This document shows, one piece after another, positions 58,223-64,000 of a stretch of 64,000 nt of DNA (within the stretch, counting starts at the first letter, position 1; every line of letters begins with the position of its first letter). The notes beneath the pieces were generated by a model, which had not been told where the DNA came from, searched no databases, and was given only the letters and a program-made list of their open reading frames with translations. The stretch is taken from contig NZ_OZ061317.1 in the NCBI RefSeq assembly GCF_964063325.1, positions 23,437-87,436 on the forward strand, read 5' to 3'. The position numbers and the translations under genes were made by a program. Source of the stretch: Hafnia alvei (lineage in GTDB: Bacteria; Pseudomonadota; Gammaproteobacteria; Enterobacterales; Enterobacteriaceae).

Positions 58223-59482
58223 ATGTTCCTGCTCTGCGATGTAAATGCGATGTACGCCAGCTGCGAACAACTGTTTAGGCCCGACTTGAAGGGAAAACCG
58301 GTGATCGTGCTTAGCAACAACGACGGCGCGATTGTCGCAGCGAACAGAGAGGCGAAAGCACTCGGCATCAAACGAGGCGCCCCATTCTTTCAAGCTAAGG
58401 CATTGATTCAACAGCATCAGATAGCCTGTTTCAGTTCGAATTACGCGTTATATGGCGACATCAGCCACAGGATAATGTCGATATTAGAGTCACTGGCACC
58501 GTCGCTGGAAATTTATAGTATTGATGAGGCATTTCTACAGATAGCCGGCATCGATGCCAGCGAGCCGTATCTTGATTATGGACGACGAGTTCGGGCGACC
58601 GTAGCCCAACGAACGGGCCTAACCTGTGGCATTGGTATCGCACAAACGCGGACGTTGGCCAAGTTAGCCAACCACGCAGCAAAGACCTGGCCCGCCACGG
58701 GAGGCGTCGTCGATTTAAGCGACCGCATACGTCAGCGCAAACTGATGGCGCTGCTTCCGGTCGACGAGGTATGGGGAATTGGACGCAAGCTGTCAGCAAA
58801 ACTTCGCTTAATGGGTATCGAAACGGTCCTGCAGCTGGCTGACGCGAACTTGCAGTTGATGAAGAAAACATTCGGCGTCGTTGTTGAGAGAACCATCAGA
58901 GAGTTAAACGGCATACCCTGTATATCGATTGAAGCGCTGCCGGCAAAACAGCAAATCATCTGCAGCCGTAGTTTTGGAGAACGCATCACGCAGCTGCAGG
59001 ACATGAAACAAGCGATATGTCAGTACGCCGAACGTGCTGCTGAAAAGCTGCGTGAGGAAAAGCAGTATTGCCGCCACGTTAGCGTTTTTCTGCGTACCAG
59101 TCCGTATGCCAACGAGCCGCAGTACGGCAACAGTGCTAATCAGATCATGATGTTGGCCACACAGGATACGCGCGATATTGTCGCAGCTGCGATGAAAGCG
59201 CTGTCTCAAATCTGGCGGGATGGATATCGCTATCAAAAAGCGGGGATCATGCTCAATGATTTCTGCAGTCGTCCGGGACAGATAGACATGTTTGATGAGA
59301 CGCCGCCGCGCGCGAACAGTGAACAACTGATGAAAGTTGTCGATCGCATTAACAGCACAGGTGTCGGAAAAGTATGGTTTGGCGGACAGGGGATTGAGAA
59401 AGGCTGGAGGATGAAAAGAGAAATGCTATCGCCAGCATATACGACGCAATGGAAAGATCTCCCTATCGCAGCCTTGTCATAA
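58223..59482 (+). CDS. umuC: UmuC-like Y-family DNA polymerase subunit
   Basis: The 419-residue protein has FLLCDVNAMYASCEQLFRP (metal-binding Asp), VVLSNNDG-like VIVLSNNDGAIVAANREAKA, and the catalytic YSIDEAFL motif. The HhH region includes VWGIGRKLSAKL, and a C-terminal little-finger and UmuC tail are present (FDETPPRANSEQLMKVVDRI). Full length, no disruption. It gives mutagenic bypass of DNA damage to the host and is controlled by the LexA box before umuD. Confidence 0.95.
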   Translation: MFLLCDVNAMYASCEQLFRPDLKGKPVIVLSNNDGAIVAANREAKALGIKRGAPFFQAKALIQQHQIACFSSNYALYGDISHRIMSILESLAPSLEIYSIDEAFLQIAGIDASEPYLDYGRRVRATVAQRTGLTCGIGIAQTRTLAKLANHAAKTWPATGGVVDLSDRIRQRKLMALLPVDEVWGIGRKLSAKLRLMGIETVLQLADANLQLMKKTFGVVVERTIRELNGIPCISIEALPAKQQIICSRSFGERITQLQDMKQAICQYAERAAEKLREEKQYCRHVSVFLRTSPYANEPQYGNSANQIMMLATQDTRDIVAAAMKALSQIWRDGYRYQKAGIMLNDFCSRPGQIDMFDETPPRANSEQLMKVVDRINSTGVGKVWFGGQGIEKGWRMKREMLSPAYTTQWKDLPIAALS

Positions 59483-59532
59483 CCCCCCAGAGAACGCTTC
59501 AGGTCACACGCTAGATAGCTCGTTAACAAAAG

Positions 59533-59566
59533 ACACCTACATGTCATATATATGACATGTAGGTGT
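59533..59566. repeat. 34-bp perfect palindrome between umuC and parM
   Basis: Left half ACACCTACATGTCATAT and its exact complement on the right, with no loop. It could be the umuDC terminator (A/T run 11 bases later), an operator or part of the ParMR centromere. A perfect palindrome this long is unlikely by chance. Confidence 0.8.
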
Positions 59567-59617
59567 GCGCAACTAAAAAACATCAACCATAAAATGCTCA
59601 TATGATAATACTTAAAA

Positions 59618-59716
59618 ACACATATATGTATTGATATGAGATTTACAACCACTCACTAAGCCTGTAAAATCCCAACAAGAACACATATATGTATACATAG
59701 TAATATATATGTGTAT
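59618..59716 (+). repeat. Iterons upstream of parM (candidate parC centromere)
   Basis: ACACATATATGTAT occurs twice in direct order (59618-59631 and 59681-59694) and once inverted and imperfect (59702-59716). Related CATATGATA/GATATGAG half-sites lie between. In ParMRC systems ParR binds such repeats upstream of parM both as centromere and as operator. The last repeat lies about 35 bases before the start. Confidence 0.65.
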
Positions 59717-59750
59717 TTTAAACATGATTAGTGACTTTTTGAGGTTTATG

Positions 59751-60728
59751 ATGCGTATATATGTTGATGACGGTTCTACGAACATTAAGCTCGCTTGGAA
59801 AGATAATGGTGAAGTTAAAACCTTTATCAGTCCTAACAGTTTTAAACCGGAATGGTCGCTAAATTTATTCAGCGATCAAATATCTGCCAACTATGAAATC
59901 GAGGGTGAGAAATTTAGCTTTGATCCAGGCAGCGTTGACGCTGTTGTTACAACCGAAACACGCTATCAATACAGTCTTGTCAATACAGTGGCTATCCATC
60001 ACGCCTTACTCCAATCAGGAATTAAGCCGCAGGACATCGACGTTGTCGTAACTCTCCCACTATCCGAGTATCTTGATTCAGACTTCCAGCCTAAAACTGA
60101 AAACATCACGCGTAAGAAAAACAGCGTGAAACGAACTGTCTCTCTACAGGGAAATAAATCAGGGTTTTCAATAGGTAAGGTATCAGTACTGCCGGAGAGT
60201 ATACCTGCAGGATTTAACGTGCTCACAGGGCTTGAGGATGATGATTCACTGCTTATTGTTGATTTAGGGGGTACGACACTGGATGTATCCCATGTACGCA
60301 GCAAAATGTCTGGTATAACCAATACGTGGTGCGATCCTAAAATCGGCGTTTCTATCATCACCAATGACATAAAAAATGTACTGGCATCATATACTCGTAT
60401 CAGCTCACTTCAGGCTGATAAGATGATCATAAATCGCGATGAGAACGGTTGGTTAGAACACCGTTTACCAGATGCCGAGATGAGAACTCAAGTCATTAAC
60501 GCAATTGAAGCTAAAAAGAAACTCCTTGTAAATCGTGTGCTCAATGTTATAGATCGGTTTAACGGTTATACACATATCATGTGTGTAGGAGGGGGCGCGA
60601 AATTGATTGCTGAAGATATCCAGAAGAATACAAACATCCCAGCCGCTCGTTTTTATACAAGTGATAATCCACAGTTTGATCTGGTTCTTGGCATGCTAGA
60701 AATGAAGGAAGGAAGCAGCAATGGCTAA
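59751..60728 (+). CDS. parM: ParM/StbA-like actin-type partition ATPase
   Basis: Of an ATGATG start the second (59751) is given, with a GAGG site; 325 residues. It has the actin-fold motifs: phosphate-1 VDDGSTNIKLAW, phosphate-2 LLIVDLGGTTLDVSHV and adenosine HIMCVGGGAKLI. It should form filaments that push sister plasmids apart via ParR-bound centromeres. It overlaps the next gene by eight bases. Confidence 0.92.
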   Translation: MRIYVDDGSTNIKLAWKDNGEVKTFISPNSFKPEWSLNLFSDQISANYEIEGEKFSFDPGSVDAVVTTETRYQYSLVNTVAIHHALLQSGIKPQDIDVVVTLPLSEYLDSDFQPKTENITRKKNSVKRTVSLQGNKSGFSIGKVSVLPESIPAGFNVLTGLEDDDSLLIVDLGGTTLDVSHVRSKMSGITNTWCDPKIGVSIITNDIKNVLASYTRISSLQADKMIINRDENGWLEHRLPDAEMRTQVINAIEAKKKLLVNRVLNVIDRFNGYTHIMCVGGGAKLIAEDIQKNTNIPAARFYTSDNPQFDLVLGMLEMKEGSSNG

Positions 60729-61146
60729 TACAGATGGTGCCCGTAAGATAGCGTTTAATTTATATCCGACAGAAGAGATAGGAGATAAGTTAGCCAGCGA
60801 TTTACTAGACGAAACTCGTCTAAAAGAGCGAGGTCGAACTATGCGGGCATTTCTGTTAACTGGCGCTGCTTTAGCAGCAATAGACCGCCGCATTCCTAAT
60901 CTGATAGCCGAACTAGCAACTAAAGACATAACCATCAGGGATATTCAACGAATTATAAGTAGCGTAATTCCAGATGCATTTTCACCCGATGATGCGATGG
61001 TAGAAACAATACTTAATCGCCTTGGTCAGTCGGTGACTGCAGAGAAAAGTAAAGGTTTTAAGAGCGAACCCACTAAATCTGAAGAAGATATCAACGTCAT
61101 TAAGACTCGGTCTAACAGTAATAGTATGTTTCCTGACGACGACTAG
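60721..61146 (+). CDS. parR: ParR/StbB-like centromere-binding protein
   Basis: A 141-residue protein. The N-terminal half should be an RHH fold (ARKIAFNLYPTEEIGDKLAS, then RGRTMRAFLLTGAALAAIDR). The tail is acidic and unstructured and ends in MFPDDD, as in StbB proteins whose C-terminus caps ParM filaments. It overlaps parM. A strong terminator follows at 61159. Confidence 0.88.
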   Translation: MANTDGARKIAFNLYPTEEIGDKLASDLLDETRLKERGRTMRAFLLTGAALAAIDRRIPNLIAELATKDITIRDIQRIISSVIPDAFSPDDAMVETILNRLGQSVTAEKSKGFKSEPTKSEEDINVIKTRSNSNSMFPDDD

Positions 61147-61158
61147 CATCAGAGCACT

Positions 61159-61189
61159 ACGGCTCCCAGCCTGCGAGATTGGGAGCCGT
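61159..61189 (+). terminator. Terminator of parMR
   Basis: ACGGCTCCCA and TGGGAGCCGT, perfect 10-bp arms around an 11-base loop, followed by an A-rich stretch. It separates parMR from the convergent parG-like gene. Confidence 0.7.
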
Positions 61190-61245
61190 AAACAACTGAA
61201 AATTAATCATTTTTGTAATAATGAAATCATGAAATCATACTTTCA

Positions 61246-61473
61246 TTATTTCATTTTATTCCTATACATATCATAGCCTGCTAGAAGCATATCCGTCATC
61301 GATATCCCCTGCTCTGCTGCATAAGCCTTCATTTCTTTATGCTTAGACACTGGAACTTTTATCTGGATTGGTTTTACAGATGAATCCGGTGCAGCACCTT
61401 TCCCAGTTACATCCAGAGTTGGCTCATCCTCTTTTGGAGGTTCGATTTTGATTGTATTTTTTGGGCCCTTCAT
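61246..61473 (-). CDS. ParG-like small centromere-binding protein
   Basis: The 75-residue protein has a flexible, charged N terminus (KIEPPKEDEPTLDVTGKG) and a C-terminal RHH-like half (VKPIQIKVPVSKHKEMKAYA, GISMTDMLLAGYDMYRNKMK). Size and layout equal ParG of TP228 (76 residues). It follows a ParF-like ATPase by about 40 bases, the usual order parF-parG. Repeats with AAATCATG cores lie on both sides. Confidence 0.75.
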   Translation of the reverse strand: MKGPKNTIKIEPPKEDEPTLDVTGKGAAPDSSVKPIQIKVPVSKHKEMKAYAAEQGISMTDMLLAGYDMYRNKMK

Positions 61474-61515
61474 AGATAACCTCTCAACCTAAAATGAAAT
61501 AATTAAATCATGCTA

Positions 61516-62142
61516 TCATGAATTAATTATATCATGAACTTCTTCTATCATTTGCTTTGCTGTTTCGTTTAGCGATTTGAATGGTGTTTCATGCAACGCC
61601 TTTCCTGCGTCAAGAGCTTCTCCATAGCTGGTTTTAAATGGTATGACTGTATTAAGAACTTTATAGCCCCACGCTCTTATAGTGTCCTGAGCTTTTTCGC
61701 CTTGAGATGGCGAAGGAGATTTCGCGACTGCAAATACAATTTTCTCCTTATCAATGCCTTTTTTAATCAACTCACGCGCCAATTCGAGCGATGGCTCGAG
61801 ATCATCAATAGTGGTACCAGTAGCGATAATGACAAGATCAGATTCATCAGCAACATCGAGAGATGTAGTTTCAGCGGCAGGACGTCCATCAATAATGAGC
61901 AGATGGCAACTATCTTTCATTCTAATAGCGGTTTCTACACGACGATATAGAGCGCAATCAATTTGGCTCAGACCACTTTTTTCACGTCGTTCCGCCCACT
62001 TCAAGGAAGTTTGTTGCTTCGTATCTATATCAGCTAAATGCGTTTTCCATCCAGCATCAGTAAATCCAACGGCTAACGTTCTAGCATCAGTACTTTTTGA
62101 ACCACCACCCTTCTGGCCAACAATCGATATAACCTTTCCCAT
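61516..62142 (-). CDS. ParF-like (ParA type Ib) partition ATPase
   Basis: ATG 62142 is chosen (a GTG one codon upstream is possible), giving 208 residues, the size of ParF. The deviant Walker A reads QKGGGSKST, which still fits KGGxxK(S/T). A Walker A' ADIDTKQQTS and a Walker B-like LLIIDGRPAAE follow; the usual Asp-x-Pro is Asp-Gly-Arg-Pro here. No N-terminal HTH is present, as in type Ib. It works with the ParG-like protein on the iterons upstream. Confidence 0.85.
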   Translation of the reverse strand: MGKVISIVGQKGGGSKSTDARTLAVGFTDAGWKTHLADIDTKQQTSLKWAERREKSGLSQIDCALYRRVETAIRMKDSCHLLIIDGRPAAETTSLDVADESDLVIIATGTTIDDLEPSLELARELIKKGIDKEKIVFAVAKSPSPSQGEKAQDTIRAWGYKVLNTVIPFKTSYGEALDAGKALHETPFKSLNETAKQMIEEVHDIINS

Positions 62143-62155
62143 CACATCACCCCTT

Positions 62156-62336
62156 CATTAAATCATGATTTCATTATAGCAATCACGTAATTCATTCACT
62201 ATGACATAGCTTACATTTAGCCACAACATTAAATCATGATTTAATGATTTCAATAAAACATGAAAAATATAACACAATGAATTATATATATAAAAACATG
62301 AATTAAATCATGCTTTCATTAAATCATGATTTAATG
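62156..62336 (-). repeat. Iterons upstream of the ParF-like gene (candidate parH)
   Basis: The 20-bp palindrome CATTAAATCATGATTTAATG is present twice exactly (62227-62246, 62317-62336), once nearly (62156-62175) and once as AATTAAATCATGCTTTCATT (62301-62320). The rest is very AT-rich. AAATCATG cores also occur between and behind the two par genes (about 61225-61250, 61497-61535). These should be sites of the ParG-like protein for both partition and autoregulation. Confidence 0.75.
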
Positions 62337-62400
62337 ACTTGTGTGATAATCGGTGATATACTAACCATAATAAGTAAAACATCATCATATGGAGAAAGTC

Positions 62401-62634
62401 ATGAAAGGCACTATCGAAACAACTGAAGGCCATATTTCTATTACGACTGATAGCCCATCTGTAGACGTCGCAGGTGATATTACTACTGAAGGCGCACCAG
62501 TAAACTTACGAAGCTTCAAAGTTTGTCGTAGTAAAAAAAATGAAAAATCTGCTTCTGAGACTCCGTTCTTTTTATCCAAACATGAACATAACGGACAAAC
62601 ATTTTACATGTTGGAATCGATGATAGATGAGTGA
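62401..62634 (+). CDS. Small unknown protein (77 residues)
   Basis: ATG 62401 is chosen because a GGAG site lies eight bases before; an in-frame ATG at 62389 overlaps that site. The product is Thr-rich and beta-like at first (TIETTEGHISITTDSPSVDV), then FKVCRSKKNEKSASETPFFL and HEHNGQTFYMLESMIDE. No family recognised. It lies between the iterons and the Cas-like gene. Confidence 0.5.
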   Translation: MKGTIETTEGHISITTDSPSVDVAGDITTEGAPVNLRSFKVCRSKKNEKSASETPFFLSKHEHNGQTFYMLESMIDE

Positions 62635-62661
62635 AGTGATAGAAGTCGTAATATAGTAAAA

Positions 62662-62687
62662 GTGGATGTCCTCTTATTAACATCCAC
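62662..62687 (+). other. Hairpin after the 77-residue gene
   Basis: GTGGATGT and ACATCCAC around a 10-base AT-rich loop, with no U-run. A weak terminator or mRNA stabiliser. Confidence 0.4.
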
Positions 62688-62733
62688 ACTGTCCACCTGA
62701 TAGGCAGGCGGCAGCATAAAAGGAAATTGAGCC

Positions 62734-63072
62734 ATGAAAGATACCATTCAAGATTTCATCATTGGTCAAATTGCTAATGAAGAAAGCGAGCAAGCTGCAA
62801 AGCTCGCATTCGCAATTCGTGAAGCAATTAAAGAGTACAAAGAAAACGCCGGTTATAACAAAAATAGCTTCTCTGTTGATGCCCAATACGAACACGGCGA
62901 ATTTAATGCTCAATGCTCTTTCTCGGAAGACTCGACAATGACCGTAATGTATTACGAAGACACTGATAATATAACGGTTAACTCCTTGTTTAATCTCCAA
63001 AATGAAAAAGAACTGCGACGTTTGGCAGGCTTGATGCTCAGCCAAGGCTGGGTATCAGGATTCAAAGGTTAG
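62734..63072 (+). CDS. Unknown protein (112 residues) before the Cas-like gene
   Basis: ATG 62734 with an AGGAAATT site. The protein is acidic; its first half is helical (IIGQIANEESEQAAKLAFAI REAIKEYKENA), its second half has beta pattern and ends in RRLAGLMLSQGWVSGFKG. No family recognised. It lies 44 bases before the Cas8f-Cas5f-like gene on the same strand, so they may share a transcript, but an unrelated small plasmid gene is just as possible. Confidence 0.5.
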   Translation: MKDTIQDFIIGQIANEESEQAAKLAFAIREAIKEYKENAGYNKNSFSVDAQYEHGEFNAQCSFSEDSTMTVMYYEDTDNITVNSLFNLQNEKELRRLAGLMLSQGWVSGFKG

Positions 63073-63116
63073 GGTAGTTAATAAGCCCAATTCGTCGTTT
63101 TATTGGAGTTAGACAC

Positions 63117-64000
63117 ATGATAGCTACGCACGCACCTAAGATGTTCAACGCACGCATTAAGTCCTCAGCTATTGCCGCAAAGATTGTGGGCAAAGTTCCG
63201 CCTTCGATGATTTGTTCACAGACAATTGAAATGCGCAGGGAAATGTGGGCCGCCCCGGTCAGCGCTGCAGAAATGAAAATATGGCGAGAAGCGGTGGCAA
63301 AACTCCCTAATGATTTTTCGCTTGAGCCACAGTTGCCTGACATTAAAGATCCTCAACTGAAACAACTTTTGATTCCAACTGATTGGCGCAATGATCAATA
63401 TATTAGCGTTTCACCCGTTGCGAGCATGGGGGTCATACACGAGCTATATAAGCGGCTTTACGAGCAGAACCTCCTATTTAAAAAATGGGTTATTCAGCCG
63501 ACACCTGCGGCGATGGCTAATCACGGTGAAGCTTTACTCATGCAAAGCGGTGCTGTTCGGATGTTATGTAGAGGACCTGCAAAAATCGCACAGGGAAATT
63601 GGCGAGGGGATTTCGTGCAGCTTACAGCTCGTTGCGAAGGCATGAACATATCTTCCGGAATGGTAGCTGCAGGCTTCCCAGCAATAACAGCAATTGGTGG
63701 TTTTGTTCACTCTCTTGAGCGAAAAATCGGTCAAGACATTGAATTCGCTTTTGGTTTTAAGTCTGCTGATTGGGTTTCTGGTGTACCCAAACTGACTCTT
63801 TATAAAGCTAGCGATAGATCTTCATCTCCAACTGGACGTGTGAAAGGGGCCTGTAAGGTTACCCCTGGGCCTGGATATTCCACAGAAGAGATTGTAGCGA
63901 ACTGCGAGATAGTATTGCTTTTAAAAACTAAGGCAGACTCGGCAGAGTTGAAAGATATCCTTATGAATACTCACAGGATTTCTGGAGGTCGTTTGTTTAA
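63117..64000 (+). CDS. Cas8f-Cas5f (Csy1-Csy2) fusion-like CRISPR effector, 3' end outside window
   Basis: The frame runs from ATG 63117 (GGAG site) off the right edge; 294 residues are visible, and an in-frame stop at 63075 excludes a longer N terminus. Residues 95-103 read YISVSPVAS, and a further block QSGAVRMLCRGPAKI lies near 145; both recall the Cas8f part of I-F3 Cas8/5 fusions. From about residue 168 it resembles Cas5f/Csy2: ISSGMVAAGFPAITAIGGFV followed by HSLERKIG, then a VLLLKT strand and HRISGGRL. In Cas5f the GFPSPTAFTGFVHAL-like motif lies near residue 30; here it is at 186, so Cas5f is fused behind a short Cas8-like part. Family matches are from memory. Confidence 0.68.
   Translation, partial: MIATHAPKMFNARIKSSAIAAKIVGKVPPSMICSQTIEMRREMWAAPVSAAEMKIWREAVAKLPNDFSLEPQLPDIKDPQLKQLLIPTDWRNDQYISVSPVASMGVIHELYKRLYEQNLLFKKWVIQPTPAAMANHGEALLMQSGAVRMLCRGPAKIAQGNWRGDFVQLTARCEGMNISSGMVAAGFPAITAIGGFVHSLERKIGQDIEFAFGFKSADWVSGVPKLTLYKASDRSSSPTGRVKGACKVTPGPGYSTEEIVANCEIVLLLKTKADSAELKDILMNTHRISGGRLF

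Noticed and set aside
1..64000. Insertion sequences, integrons, tRNA or rRNA genes, resistance genes
   Set aside because: No transposase, integrase, attC-like site, RNA gene or resistance determinant is recognisable in either strand.
63117..64000. Reading the edge gene as a stand-alone Csy2/Cas5f or as a type IV Csf protein
   Set aside because: The Cas5f motif lies at residue 186, too far in for stand-alone Csy2, and no Csf signature is seen. A Cas8f-Cas5f fusion fits the blocks before and after it better, though this is not proven.

Overview
The window is one continuous stretch of a large conjugative plasmid from a gamma-proteobacterium, most likely a member of the Enterobacterales. The evidence is the IncI/IncL-M style gene set (pil, tra/trb, nikAB, psiAB, ardA, ssb, umuDC) and the Enterobacterales-type accessory families (DUF2913, Rpn/YhgA-like, PerC-like, DUF905, DUF1380). 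I see no replication initiator, integrase or resistance gene, so the incompatibility group and host genus cannot be fixed. The tra order (traH-I-J-K, a large primase, traL to traY, exclusion gene, trbABC, nuc, nikBA-oriT-mobC) recalls IncL/M and IncI1 plasmids, with an IncI-type type IVB pilus operon placed directly upstream.

Layout. 1-10713: type IVB (thin) pilus operon pilL (partial) to pilV, with no shufflon after pilV. 10744-31195: MPF-I (Dot/Icm-like, type IVB) conjugation genes traH to traY plus an excA-like gene. This block is interrupted by two AT-rich paralogous membrane-protein genes at 22086-22987, and it ends in a terminator. 31250-31620: a small locus that looks like a type I toxin (31-residue TisB/DinQ-like hydrophobic peptide). 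31714-36281: trbA, trbB and the coupling protein trbC. 36358-39908: accessory genes, namely nuc, two inverted DUF2913 paralogues flanking a PerC-like small-gene cassette, and an Rpn-family nuclease. 39991-42908: relaxase nikB, nikA, oriT and mobC.

43002-57600 is the leading region. It holds ssb, parB-like, psiB, psiA, ardA, two orphan DNA methyltransferases and several DUF genes, nearly all on the minus strand. At six places the gene clusters are separated by 250-790 bp GC-rich gaps full of inverted repeats, three of which share long direct repeats. The predicted nick (TATCCTG/T on the plus strand near 42452) would send the plus strand rightward into the recipient. That strand is the template for the minus-strand genes, so these gaps are good candidates for single-stranded-DNA promoters of the Frpo/ssi type.

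57761-59482: a LexA-box-controlled umuDC error-prone polymerase operon. 59533-62336: two unrelated partition systems back to back, a ParMR (actin type) and a ParFG-like (Walker ATPase plus small RHH-like protein) system, each with visible iterons. 62401-64000: two small unknown genes, then a gene cut by the window edge that resembles a Cas8f-Cas5f fusion of type I-F CRISPR effectors (best matched from memory to the fusion of Tn7-associated I-F3 systems), with an unusually short Cas8 part. It is the most surprising item in the window and its remaining genes would lie to the right.
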